Source of the DNA: Argentina anserina
Taxonomy: Eukaryota > Streptophyta > Magnoliopsida > Rosales > Rosaceae
Direction of reading: 5' to 3'
Assembly: GCF_933775445.1 (NCBI RefSeq)
Contig: NC_065873.1
Span: 13,206,001-13,270,000, forward strand
DNA length: 64,000 nucleotides
Shown one piece after another: positions 44,875-56,048 of this stretch (within the stretch, counting starts at the first letter, position 1; the number at the start of each line of letters is the position of its first letter). A program made the position numbers and the translations under genes. A model generated the notes under the pieces. That model was not told where the DNA came from. It did not search any database and worked only from the letters and a program-made list of their open reading frames with translations.

Positions 44875-44971
44875 TTCTTAACACTGAGAGAGAGAGATGA
44901 TAGAGTGAGTCTGAGAGAGAGGTCCGAGTTAAGCCTTTTAAGGTATCAGCTCCGCCGTCCGGACCTGGCCA
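44875..44971 (-). promoter_or_regulatory. CLPP6 5' flank before the Helitrons
   Basis: Only 97 bp lie between the CLPP6 ATG and the first Helitron end. It holds a GA-rich tract (GAGAGAGAGATGATAGAG), probably 5' UTR. The promoter must therefore be very short or extend into Helitron sequence. Confidence 0.5.
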
Positions 44972-45294
44972 TCTCTACTACTATAAAACCGGCACCCAAT
45001 ACCACCAAATTACAAACGGACGAAAATGCCCTTTTATCATTAATTTGTCACAAATAAACATAAGGACTGTAATCTCTACTACTATAAAGTCAGCACTCAA
45101 GTACCACCAAATTACGAATGGACGGAAATGTCTTTTTATCATTAGTTTGTCACAAATAAACATAAGGACTGTAATGTAAAAAAATAAAATAAATAAAACT
45201 AAGTGATAAATGTAGAAAAGAAACTTGGGTAGTGGGTAGTGGGAAGTTATGATCAAAATAACTTCCGTGAAAATATTCACGGGTAAATGGCTAG
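44972..45294 (+). mobile_element. Helitron pair: 5' fragment plus complete short copy
   Basis: A 101-bp 5' piece starts TCTCTACTACTATAAAACC at 44972. At 45073 a second copy starts TCTCTACTACTATAAAGTC and runs to CTAG at 45294. Before CTAG is a perfect hairpin CCGTGAA/TTCACGG with loop AATA. The base before each start is A and the base after CTAG is T, fitting Helitron A/T insertion. It is non-autonomous and related to 18603-18828. Confidence 0.85.
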
Positions 45295-47339
45295 TTCAAT
45301 TTAATTACCGCACATCATACAAAGTGAAAGTTACAAACTGGAGTTTAGAGAGATTGATATCCTTAAATTAGATGGTACTTTTATATGAGAATCATCTTTT
45401 AGCTATTCTTACTATATCTCGTCGTAATTAGTATATCCTAATTAGTTAAAGAATAATATTATATTCCTGAATCATCGAGATTTTTAATGTAATATCTATA
45501 TATAAGGCTTCACATCTATTAATAAACTAATGTTTCACGTTATCAAGTACGTATCTCTAGCCCTAAAATCTTAGGCCTAGAACCCGAAAAAAAAGCCCTA
45601 AACCTAGATTTTTTTTTCCGACTGGCCGCACCTTCTCCTAGCGCCGCCAGCCACCCCCAACCCAAGTTCCCCCCCCCCCCTCTAGCCACTGCTCCTTGGT
45701 GGTCCGAGCCCCCTCTGCCGTGACACCAAAATTTTGGGGATCAAGCTTCAAGGTTGCCAAGCAAAGGAAACGAAGAGAAGAAGAAGAAGAAGAAAATTCA
45801 AGACTTGTTTTTGCAAAATCAAGATAAATTTATAAATTAAAGTTCATGCTTTCAATGAAATTTACTTTGATGAGATTTTTGTTTTGCATCGGGGATTTTC
45901 AAACTCCATTTTCTTGTCAACCCGATTTTTCTGCTTCTCGGGTAGATATCGGGGGAACTCGCCACTCCACTGATATCGAGTTTTAGGAGCAGTTGGAATT
46001 GCCGATGTTACCATATGTAGTCATTCTGTGTAGCTACATATGAAAAAATAATAATAAAAGAATATTTTGATCATGGCAGTTATAGCCACAAATTCGCATC
46101 GATTTGACCCGTACAATTGTTCTGAAAATAGTTTTATCAATCAAACTTGTTTCGTTAACTCGAAACTAACATCTTCGATATTTTTTCTTGTAGATACCTA
46201 AAAATACACTAACAAAGTTCGATATCCTAAATTATCATGGTACTGAGTATCATCGATGAGTGTCCGATGTGGAAATCACGTTCGTTGGGAAGACGTTTAT
46301 TGTTGCCATTAACCCTCCAAACAATAAGACGGAGGAAGCGTCTGATGAGGTGAAAGCCTAGACCCTGATATTTCTCAGGCACCGTATGGACAAGGTGCTC
46401 AACAAACAGTGCCTAAGGTACACATATCCACATGTTCCTTGGGAAGCTCTAAAGGAACGGTTTGATAATGTGCATGATGCACGGTTTCCAACTCTTTTGG
46501 CCGAATGATGATCTGTTTGTGATTACCAACAGGCAATGTTAAATCTCTAGGAAGACTTAAATGTGTGGTAAAGAGAAAACTAATGATGATATGATCAAGA
46601 AAGACCCTAGAGACTTTCTTAAAATCTGCGAGTGAAATAGCTCACCAATATCTCCTTGATTATGACGCCAAAAGAATTAAGAGCTTTGCAGATTTAATGA
46701 ACCTTCTCAAGAAAAAGGAACATCACCATGAGATCATTTTCAACAACAACAATCTAAGACCTACAGGGACGAAAAGAGTTCCAGAAGCTAATCATGCAAG
46801 TAAGGGAAAAAGTCGAAAAGAGAAATCAAGGGATTTATCTACACCATACCAGAACGGAGGAAACAAAGGGCCTCGTCGAAACATGACTTGGACTAGGGAC
46901 GGCACTGTCGTCGGCCCCTCTAACCCTCAAGGCCTTGGTGCCTCCCGACCTGATAACTCGGCAACGGTTTAGAATTCGAACAATGTTAATCTACGTTCAA
47001 TTTGGCATATTAATAAAATGTCACTTTTGGTTATTTGTTACATGAATGTGTACAAGAGTTATTTTGTTTTCCTTAATGCATGAATGGTTTGGAATATATA
47101 AATGAAAGATTTCATAGAATTAAATTCCACCTATTTAAAATAATGGTGATGTTTGAGAATTTATAGTTCGAATTGAACTAACACATGAAAGCTTAGGGGG
47201 AGTGGCAAAACTATAACAGGTTTGCGTTGCACGGCCTTGACATCGGTTGAGAAGTTTCGTATGCGACTTGGTTTACCCCCTCAAAGACGTTAATGAAAAG
47301 AATAGAGGATTTTTTTTTCGGCCGCCGGACCGCCACAAA

Positions 47340-47730
47340 TCTTGCCAGACCACCGCAGTCCCATTGCCAGCCCTGCAAAACTCCTTGCCCGCGGGCCTGT
47401 AGCCCCTTGCCTCAGCCCTACTTTGCTCTGCCTTTGTCTCGGCTATGCAGCCCCCCTACAGCAGCCTTGCAAGCTGCCCTACAGCCCTGCAGGCTCCCCA
47501 TTACAGCCTTGCAAATGCCTGCACGGCCCTTGTCTTGTTGCCCCACCTCGGCACCCCTGCAACTACACTGCCTTGGCCTTGCCTCTACCCTGCAGGCCTC
47601 CCTGCGGCCCTGCAGCTTCTCTGCCCCGCAACCATGCAGGCCTACACATGGCCATGTAGACCCCTGCACCCCTGCAGCCTGCGCTGCGGAGCCCCCTGTA
47701 GGGCTCCGCTACAGCCCCTGCACGGCCCTA
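47340..47730 (+). repeat. C-rich CCCTGCAG-type low-complexity segment in the copia element
   Basis: CCCTGCAGC, GCCTTGCA and CCCTACAGC motifs recur irregularly for about 400 bp. All three plus frames and the minus frame stay open for long stretches only because of composition. It lies between gag and protease and does not resemble any copia domain. Confidence 0.65.
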
Positions 47731-48070
47731 CATGTAATCCTTCATTGTCTTTTTCCGATCATAGGTTTTGATCAAATAACATATTGCTTACTCTTTAGTG
47801 CCTAATCATGCTTCTCACGTGATTTTTTTTAAATATCTATGATGTTGTTATGCACGCTTAAGGGATCACAACTTGTTTTGACCCTTAGTATTCATATTTT
47901 TCTCTTTTATTAGAAAATGTTATCCTTGTCTTTTTCAAAGAGTAATTATTTTTTTACAATTTACTTGTCGATGTCAACCGAGATCGAGTGCTTAGCAGAT
48001 TGTGGAACTACCCACACATTTTTTGTAGGATAAGCAACTTTTTACGAAATTTGTTCCTTACAAATCCTCT

Positions 48071-48472
48071 GTGACTTGTCTTTTTAGGACTGATCAATTG
48101 ATCCAAGGGCGTGGTATAGCGCAATTCTTGCTACCTAATGGTACCTCCATAATAGTCAAAGATGCACTTTATACACCAGAGGGGAATCAAACCTTGCTCA
48201 GTTTTAAGGATATTTGCACCAACAATTATCACCTGAACACCAAAGTTGTGAATGGAACAGAATATCTTTGTGTTACCTCTGGATTTAAACGTCATCGTCA
48301 TTCTCTAGAGTGGTTTGCGCGTGTTAGTAGTGGATTGTACTTTACCACACTACGTGCCATTGAATCTAATGTAGTTAGCCAGTCTTTTTGTGATTATGAT
48401 GCTTACAAGCTATGGCATGATTGTCTGGGTCATCTCGGACGTGATATGATGATTCGTATACTTAAAACTTCA
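48071..48472 (+). CDS. copia GAG-preintegrase fragment
   Basis: The frame encodes QFLLPNGTSIIVKDALYTPE and ends YKLWHDCLGHLGRDMMIRIL plus KTS. This is the zinc-binding region between protease and integrase, with its His residues. The stop TGA at 48473 belongs to inserted DNA. Confidence 0.85.
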
Positions 48473-48665
48473 TGACAACATAGTTGTCGTGCCTCTTCCA
48501 CAAGTGTGCTGTGTATATGATTAAGGAAGGGCACGTTTCCTGTTTCGTTTTGTATTCTTCAATGCTAACCCTTTAACTTTCGTGTTACATGAACTATGCA
48601 TGTCCGTTATATCTAAGAAAACACAAGAGCTCAAAGATCGAATTCAAGCACTTAAAGACTTACAA
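48473..48665 (+). repeat. Leader duplication, copy 1 (copy 2 at 49386-49580)
   Basis: About 193 bp starting TGACAACATAGTTGTCGTGCC recur at 49386-49580 with few changes. Copy 2 sits in its expected place upstream of gag. Copy 1 is joined directly to the LTR end at TCCCC. Confidence 0.9.
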
Positions 48666-48753
48666 TCCCCTATTTGTGAACGATACCCTCTTGCTTTATA
48701 CTACTTACGATGCATACATGGTTAATATTGATGTCGAGTAATCGAACCGATCA
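48666..48753 (+). repeat. Truncated 5' LTR end
   Basis: TTTGTGAACGATACCCTCTT through GTCGAGTAATCGA to GATCA matches the last 88 bp of the LTR at 57866-59436. The primer site follows two bases later. Confidence 0.88.
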
Positions 48754-48755
48754 AA

Positions 48756-48773
48756 TGGCGCCGTTGCCGGGAT
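48756..48773 (+). promoter_or_regulatory. Athila-like primer binding site
   Basis: TGGCGCCGTTGCCGGGA is complementary to the 3' end expected of plant tRNA-Asp, the primer used by Athila elements. Confidence 0.85.
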
Positions 48774-49741
48774 CCATAAAGATGGATCCCTAACTTTTAA
48801 TTTCAAATGCACTGTTCATATTGTACATTTGTATATTCTTATCTTGTTTCGTTGTACATATAGTAAATATATCTTAGGTTGTTATTTTGATGCTTGAGTG
48901 AATGATTGTCGTAGGTTGTAAATCGAACGGAATAGGTAAAGTCCATTTTGTTAATATTAGCCTTAACCCTTCATGCTAGCTCTCGCATTTGCATGAGGTC
49001 GAGGGCGACTGTTATTAACACTTGGAGATTTGTCTAACACACAAGGTTAAGTCCAGTTAAGTAAGGGGCATGCTCTTTTATTACGCTGGTGCATGAGACC
49101 AAATATGGATCTCAGAGAACTATTGATTGACATACATCTCGGTGTTAGAGTCGATAGGGAGTTCGGTCTCTGTAGTTCAACAAATGAGTGCCATGTTCAC
49201 TATCTCTAATTGAGCGACACGGTCTTCTGAAAAAAAGACTTGATCTTGTGTCTAGACATCCATACTTAGGCCACACGTCCACCTCGGTTTACAACTTAGA
49301 ATCAATCGATCGTTCAATCATTGAAACGGAAAAAACAATCTGTGAATTGTATGAACTTTGTAAACATAAAGAACTAACTGTGTAACATGACAACATAGTT
49401 GTCGTGCCTCTTCCATAAGTGTGTCGTGTATATGACTAAGGAAGGGCACATTTCTTGTTTCGTTTTGTATTCTTCAATGCTAACTCTCTAACTTTTGTGT
49501 TACAGTAACTATGCATGTCCGCTATATCTAAGAAAACACAAGAGCTCAAAGATCGAATTAAAGCACTTAAAAACTTACAAGATTCTAGATCGAGTGGACT
49601 CTTGGATTCAAAACTTCTCCAAGCAATTCAATTTTGAACTCTTCACCTAGATCATAAGAAGAGGAGGATGCTTTCTTCCCCTTCATCTTCGACTCGGAGA
49701 CAGACACAATTGCGGACCATAATCTAGTTCTTGCCGGTGCT

Positions 49742-50720
49742 CCAATGGCACTCAAGAATGCTTTCATCCCCACTACCCCTGAATCACCTTCATGCATTGC
49801 TTTCACTCCACCTGATGAAGCCAACTTCTCCGTTCTGGTTCAACTACTTGGACAACTGCTTAAGTACATTGGTTCCTCCGATTATGCAGTTAGAGCCGTG
49901 CTAGGGCAGCTGAAGGATAAGCAGCCCTACACCATCTATTATGCCTCATGAACGCTCAACAATGCTCAACCAAACTACACCACAACCGAAAAGAACTTCT
50001 TGCCATGATATTTGCTTTAGATAAGTTTCGCTCTTACTTACTTCAATCCAAAGTTATTGTTTACACTAACCATGCAACTTTGAGTACTTGATGACGAAAA
50101 ATGATGTCAAACCGAGATTGATTCAATGGCTTCTCTTACTCCAAGAGTTTGATCTCGAGATAAAGGACAAGAAGGGAAGTGACAACGTTGTGGCGGACCA
50201 TTTGAGCCATTTAGTGAGAGCCGCCGAGCCCTTGGCCATTCAAGAGAGTTTTTCAGATGAGCAGCTCTTTCGAGTTGAGGTAAGTGAGCCATGATATGCA
50301 GCTATTATGAACTATCTTGTTTCTAAACAATTTCCAGATACTTTATCGCATGCTCAAAAGATTAGACTCAAGGCTTTAACTAAGTATTACGTTTCAGATA
50401 AACCATACTTGTCGAAACATTGTGTTGATCAAATCATTAGGAGGTGTGTCCCTGAATCTGAACATCATTCTATATTTTCTTTTTTCTATTCTGAGTCTTG
50501 TGGAGGACATTTTAGTTCACGTAGGACTGCTCCTAAAGTGTTAGAATGTGGTTTCTTTTGGCCTACGATTTTTTAAGATGCATATCATTTTTGCATGACT
50601 TGTGATAGATGCCAACGCATGGGAAATTTAGGATCTAGAGATCAAATGCCTATGACACCGATTATATATGTTGAATTATTTGATTGTTAGGGCATTTATT
50701 TTATGGGACCTTTTCCTAAC
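49742..50720 (+). repeat. Chimeric partial copy: gag start joined to RNase H and integrase
   Basis: 49742-49879 matches the gag start at 50721-50857 (MALKNAFIPTTPESPSCIAF). It switches at CCTCCG to RNase H/integrase sequence equal to about 54334-55187, including [20 protein letters not shown] and the H2C2 zinc region. It then switches at CTCCAATGG back to the gag start. It has its own stops (TGA near 49948). Confidence 0.9.
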
Positions 50721-50721
50721 T

Positions 50722-51900
50722 CCAATGGCACTCAAGAATGCATTCATCCCCACCACACCTGAATCACCTTCATGCATTGCTTTCACTCCACCTGATGAAG
50801 CCAACTTCTCCATTCCAGTTCAATTGCTTAGGCAGCTGCCTAAGTACTCTAGTTCCTCAATGGAAGACCCTTATGTTCACCTTAGGGAGTTCTTGGACAT
50901 TTGCAAGCTACAATCAATTCATCATCTTTCTCAAGAAGACTTAAGGTTGATTTTGTTTCCATTTACCCTTAAGGACGATGCTAAGCGTTGGTTGTACTCT
51001 TTGCCTGCTGGAATCATCACCTCATGGGACGAAATGACAAGGAGGTTCTTGAAGCAATTCTTCCCTGCTCAACTCACGAAAAGACTTAGGAAGGAGATTT
51101 AGAACTTCACTCAAAAGGATGGTGATTCACTATATGAGGCATGGGAGGAATTTCAATAACTACAAAGGAAGTGCCCTCACCATGGTATTTCGTTGGATGA
51201 CTTGGTGCAATTCTTCTATGAAGGACTCGACACCATCAATAAGAGCATGGTGGATTCGGCATGTGGCTGCACATTCATGAACAAGACCGGTCAAGAAGCT
51301 TACACCTTGATTGATGACTTGGCCGACAACAATCACCAATTTAGTTCCAAGGAAAAGAGAGGAAGCAAGAGCCGTGGGGTGTATGATGTTGATGCAAGAA
51401 ATCAGATGGCTACTTTAGAAAGGAAGCTTGACGTTCTAGTCAAGGCATTCAATGGTTCGAGCATCAACACTCAACCATGTGGTATTTGTTCTTTCAAAGA
51501 TCACACAACGGAGAATTGTCCAAATGGTGCAATGACTGAAGAAGAGTTGAACTTCATGGGGCAACAAAGGCCTAGGTATGACCCTTACTCGAACACATAC
51601 AATCCTGGACTTAGAGATCATCCCAACTTTCGTTGGAGCAACAATGCTCAACCGGCTAATGCTCAAGGTCAAGGACCTCGTCCTTCAGGTTTGTTTGTGA
51701 GGCCTCAGGTACCTCAAGGTTCTGTTCCCTTTAACTCTAATGTTCATGGTTCGAATAATGCATCTGCACCTGACTATGATGAACTTTTGAAGTCCCTTGC
51801 TCAAGGGCAACAAAATTTAAACTCTGCTACTCAAGCTTTAGTTACAGGTCAACAAGCTCATTCTAAGGACATAACCAAGCTTAAGAAGCAGATGGGATAA
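50722..51900 (+). pseudogene. Athila-like gag
   Basis: The frame carries MEDPYVHLREFLDICKLQ, FTLKDDAKRWLYSLPAG, WDEMTRRFLKQFFPAQ and the CCHC-like CGICSFKDHTTENCP. Two in-frame stops interrupt it, TAG at 51100-51102 and a TAA near 51157; the frame otherwise continues to 51900. Gag builds the particle. Confidence 0.88.
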
Positions 51901-51962
51901 GTGATCGACTTCATGGGGAAGATCCATGAAGGAGGAAAGTTGCCGAGCCAAACCATCCGAAC

Positions 51963-54900
51963 GTGCAAGTCATGATGACAAGAAGTGGGAAGATCTTGGA
52001 TGCTCCATTGCAGCAAAACAAGAATGTCGTGCCTTCTAAAGGACAAGAGGCCGAGAGTTTCAATGTCAAGGACTTAGAGAAGGATCCTGCCTCCTATAAG
52101 GCTAATGATGCCATGCCTCTAGACCAAGAAGATCATGCCATGCATTACAAAGGTAAGGATCCTAACTCTAGTGGTTTAGTTTCAACTAATGATCTTCCTC
52201 GTGTTCCCTTCCCTAGTAGATTTGCAAAGCAAAAGAAGGATGACTCTGATCAAGCCATGCTCGACATCTTCAAGAAGGGGGAAGTGAACATGCCTCTTAT
52301 TGAATGCATACCACAGAATCCTAGGTATGTTAAGTTTTTGAAAGAATTGTGCACCAATAAGAGGATGACTCGAGAGAAGGAGGTTGTCATAATGAGTGAG
52401 ACGGTTTCTGCCGTGCTACAAAGGAAGCTACCACCAAAGCTTAAGGATCCATGGAGTTTTTCTATCCCTTGTACAATCGGAAACATGACATTTGAAAAGA
52501 TAATGCTAGACTTAGGCGCATCAATCAATGTAATGCCGTATTATATATATGAGGACCTAGGTCTAGGTGATTTGAAACGTGATAATGTTGTGATTCGATT
52601 GGCTGATTGTTCCAACAAAGTCCCTTTGGGCTATGTTGAAGATGTTCTTGTGCAGGTTTCGAGCTGAATTTTCCCTGCAGACTTCTATGTCATTGACATG
52701 GAACCAACTGAGGCAGATGACAAGGAGGTCCCTATCTTGTTGGGCTGTCCCTTCATGAGGACTGCACGAACAAAAATTGATGTGTTTAGTGGATCACTCA
52801 CCTTTGAGTTCGATGGTGAAGTGATTAGCTTCAACATCTTTGAAGCCATGAGGTATCCTCTTTTGGAATTAAGTGATTGTTTTTCAGTTGACATTCTTAA
52901 TTCCCTTGCAGATAACTATCTAGATACCTTAGCACATGACGAGTTGGCACTCACCATTGCTCAAGGGGCCGGATTTACAAGTGATGGTTCTAACATTTCG
53001 GAGTTAGAAGCTAATGATGCCGTGCCATCATTCATTCTAGAGAACGTTACCTCTCTTGAGGTTGCACGTGAGGTAAGCTATGTCTCTCCTAGTCCAATTC
53101 TCTTAACTACTAACAAGAATCTTCATTCTGTGGTGCAAGCTCCAAAGCTTGATCTTAAGGTTCTTCCGGACCACTTGAAGTATGCGTTTTTGGGAGATGA
53201 GGATACATTGCCAGTGATCATTTCATTTGAACTCAACAAGGAACAAGAGGAGAGATTGATTGAAGTGTTGAAGAGACACAAGACGGCAATAGGATGGACC
53301 CTAGCCGACATCAAAGGAATTAGCCCTACCATGTGTGTACACTGAATTTTTCTTGAATATAGTGCCAAACCAACCAAGGAATGTCAGAGACGTCTTCACC
53401 CACCAATGATGCAAGTTGTCAAGGACGAGATCACTAAGTTGCATGATTGTAGCGTAATCTACCCTATCTCGGATAGTAGGTGGATCTCTCCCATTCAAGT
53501 TGTGCCAAAGAAGTCGGGAATCACGGTAGTGAAGAACAAAGATAACGAGTTGGTGCCTCAAAGGACAGTGACCGGTCACCGTGTGTGTATTGACTATAGG
53601 AAGCTCAATGCTACAACAAGGAAGGACCATATGTTGTTGCCATTCATTGATCAAATGCTTGAGAGGTTAGCTGGTCATTCTTTCTATTGTTTCCTTGATG
53701 GATATAGTGGATACAATCAAATTAGTGTTGCGGAGGAAGATCAAGAGAAGACTACGTTCACATGCCCTTTTGGTACGTTTGCTTATCGTCGCATGCCTTT
53801 TGGTTTATGCAACGCTCCAAGTACATTTCAACGTTGTATGTATCACATTTTCTCTGAGTATATTGGTTCTAAAATTGAAGTTTTCATGGATGATTTTTCT
53901 GTTTATGGTGAAAATTTCGAAACATGTCTAGAGAATGTTGAACTTGTGCTTAAACGTTGTGAAGAAACTAACTTGGTTTTGAATTGGGAAAAATGTCATT
54001 TCATGGTTACACAAGGCATTGTCTTAGGCCATATTGTTTCATCTAGAGGAATTGAGGTTGATAAGTCTAAAATAGATCTTGTGCGTCACTTACCTCTCCC
54101 CACAAGTGTGAGGGATGTTTGATCGTTTCTTGGACATGCAGGTTTCTATCGTAGGTTTATCAAGGACTTTTCCAAGATAGCGAGACCAATGAGTTCATTG
54201 CTTCAAAAGGATGTTCCATTTCACTTTGATGATGATTGCAAGCATGCATTTGAGACCTTGAAGGAGCGCTTAACTTCGGCATCTATCATGGCACCGCCGG
54301 ATTGGTCCTTGCCATTTGAGTTGATGTGTGATGCCTCCGACTACGCAGTTGGAGCTGTGCTAGGGCAGAGGAAGGATAAGCAGCCCTACGCCATCTATTA
54401 TGCCTCACGAACGCTAAATGATGCTCAATAGAACTACACCACAACTGAAAAAGAACTTCTTGCCGTGATCTTTGCTCTAGATAAGTTTCGTTCTTACTTA
54501 CTTCAATCCAAAGTTATTGTTTACACTGACCATGCAGCTTTGAAGTACTTAATGACAAAGAAGGATGCCAAACCGAGATTGATTCGATGTATTCTCTTAC
54601 TCCAAGAGTTCGATCTCGAGATCAAGGACAAGAAGGGAAGTGACAATGTTGTGGCGGATCACTTGAGTCGTTTGGTGAGAGATGCCGAGCCCTTGGCCAT
54701 CCAAGAGAGCTTTCCGGATGAGCAACTCCTTCGAGTTGAGATAAGTGAGCCATGGTATGTAGATATTGTGAATTATCTTGTTTCTAAGCAATTTCCGGAT
54801 ACTTTATCGCATGCTCGAAAGAATAGACTCAAAGCATTAGCTAAGTATTATGTTTGGGATGAACCATACTTATGGAAACATTGTGTTGATCAAATCATTA

Positions 54901-56048
54901 GACGGTGTGTCCCGGAATCTGAACATCATCCTATACTTACTTTTTGCCATTCTGAATCTTGTGGAGGACATTTTGGTTCACGTAGGACTGCTCTTAAGGT
55001 GTTAGAATGTGGTTTCTTTTGGCCTACGATTTTCAAAGATGCATATCATTTTTGCATGACTTGTGATAGATGCCAACGCATGGGAAATTTAGGATCTAGG
55101 GATCAAATGCCTATGACACCGATTATATATGTTGAAATATTTGATTGTTGGGGTATTGATTTCATGGGACCTTTTCCTAGCTCTAATGGTTTCTTATACA
55201 TACTCATTTGTGTTGACTATGTTTCGAAATAGGTGGAAGCCAAAGCCACTCGTACTAATGATTCTCGAGTTGTGGCAGATTTCCTTTGTTCTAACATTTT
55301 CTCTAGGTTTGGTATGCCGAGAGTTATCATTAGTGATGGAGGATCTCACTTTTGCAACCGGACCATTGAGGCGTTGTTGAAGAAGTATGGAATCAAGCAT
55401 AAGGTTGCTACGCCTTAACACCCCCAAACAAGTGGACAAGTGGAGCTATCTAGTCGTGAGATCAAGAGAATTTTGGAGAAGTCTGTTGGACCATCACGCA
55501 AGGATTGGTCTCAACGATTGAATGATGCTCTTTGGGCCTATAGGACGGCATACAAGACTCCTCTTGGCATGTCAACATTTCGATTAGTCTATGGCAAGGC
55601 GTCCCATCTTTCTGTGGAGCTTGAACATCGTGTATGGTGGGTTGTGAAGAATTTTAACATGGACATTGATGAGGCCAGATTGCATAGGAAGTTGCAATTG
55701 CATGAGCTTGAAGAGATTAGGAATGAGGCCTATGATTTGGCAATGGTTTACAAGGAGAAGACTAAGACGTTCCATGACCGTATGATTAGGAAGAAACACT
55801 TTGTCGTTGGGCAGAAAGTTCTTTTGTTTAATTCTCGACTTAGATTGTTTTTGGGCAAGCTTCGTTCTAGGTGGCTTGAACCGTTTGTTGTTACTCAGAT
55901 TTTTCCTTCTGGTGCTATCAGGATTACAGGTGTTGTGATTGATAAGGAGTTCACGGTCAATGGACATCGCTTGAAGCCGCACTATGACAATTTCGTGGAA
56001 CATAATGTGGAGGAGACGTCTCTCCTTGATCCTACGGCCAGCAAGTGA
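51963..56048 (+). pseudogene. Athila-like pol (protease, RT, RNase H, integrase)
   Basis: One continuous frame runs from 51963 to 56048, broken only by six stops (52665, 53343, 54120, 54429, 55230, 55416) and no shifts. Protease has LDLGASINVMP (about 52507). Reverse transcriptase has RVCIDYRKLNATTRKDH, FLDGYSGYNQI, MPFGLCNAPSTFQRCM and FMDDFSVYG (about 53886). RNase H includes MCDASDYAVGAVLGQ and [10 protein letters not shown]. Integrase has the H2C2 region ([25 protein letters not shown]), [19 protein letters not shown] and [15 protein letters not shown], so all three acidic residues remain. The copy cannot make a full polyprotein. Confidence 0.92.

Larger units (their letters stand above)
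45295..48472 (+). mobile_element. Ty1/copia element, left part (interrupted at 48472)
   Basis: A probable 5' LTR end precedes a primer-site-like CGTTATCAAGTACG at about 45539. A GC-rich leader follows, then decayed gag (about 46197-46960, with many stops), then protease and GAG-preintegrase. Pieces include ECLADCGTTHTFF (protease active site) and the frame 48071-48472 with LLSFKDICTNNYHL, LWHDCLGHLGRDMMIRILK. The frame is cut at codon 48470-48472 and continues at 63547. The LTR start was not found. Confidence 0.75.

Noticed and set aside
47293..47805. 170-aa plus-strand frame and overlapping frames
   Set aside because: They are low-complexity translations of the C-rich segment, open in several frames at once.
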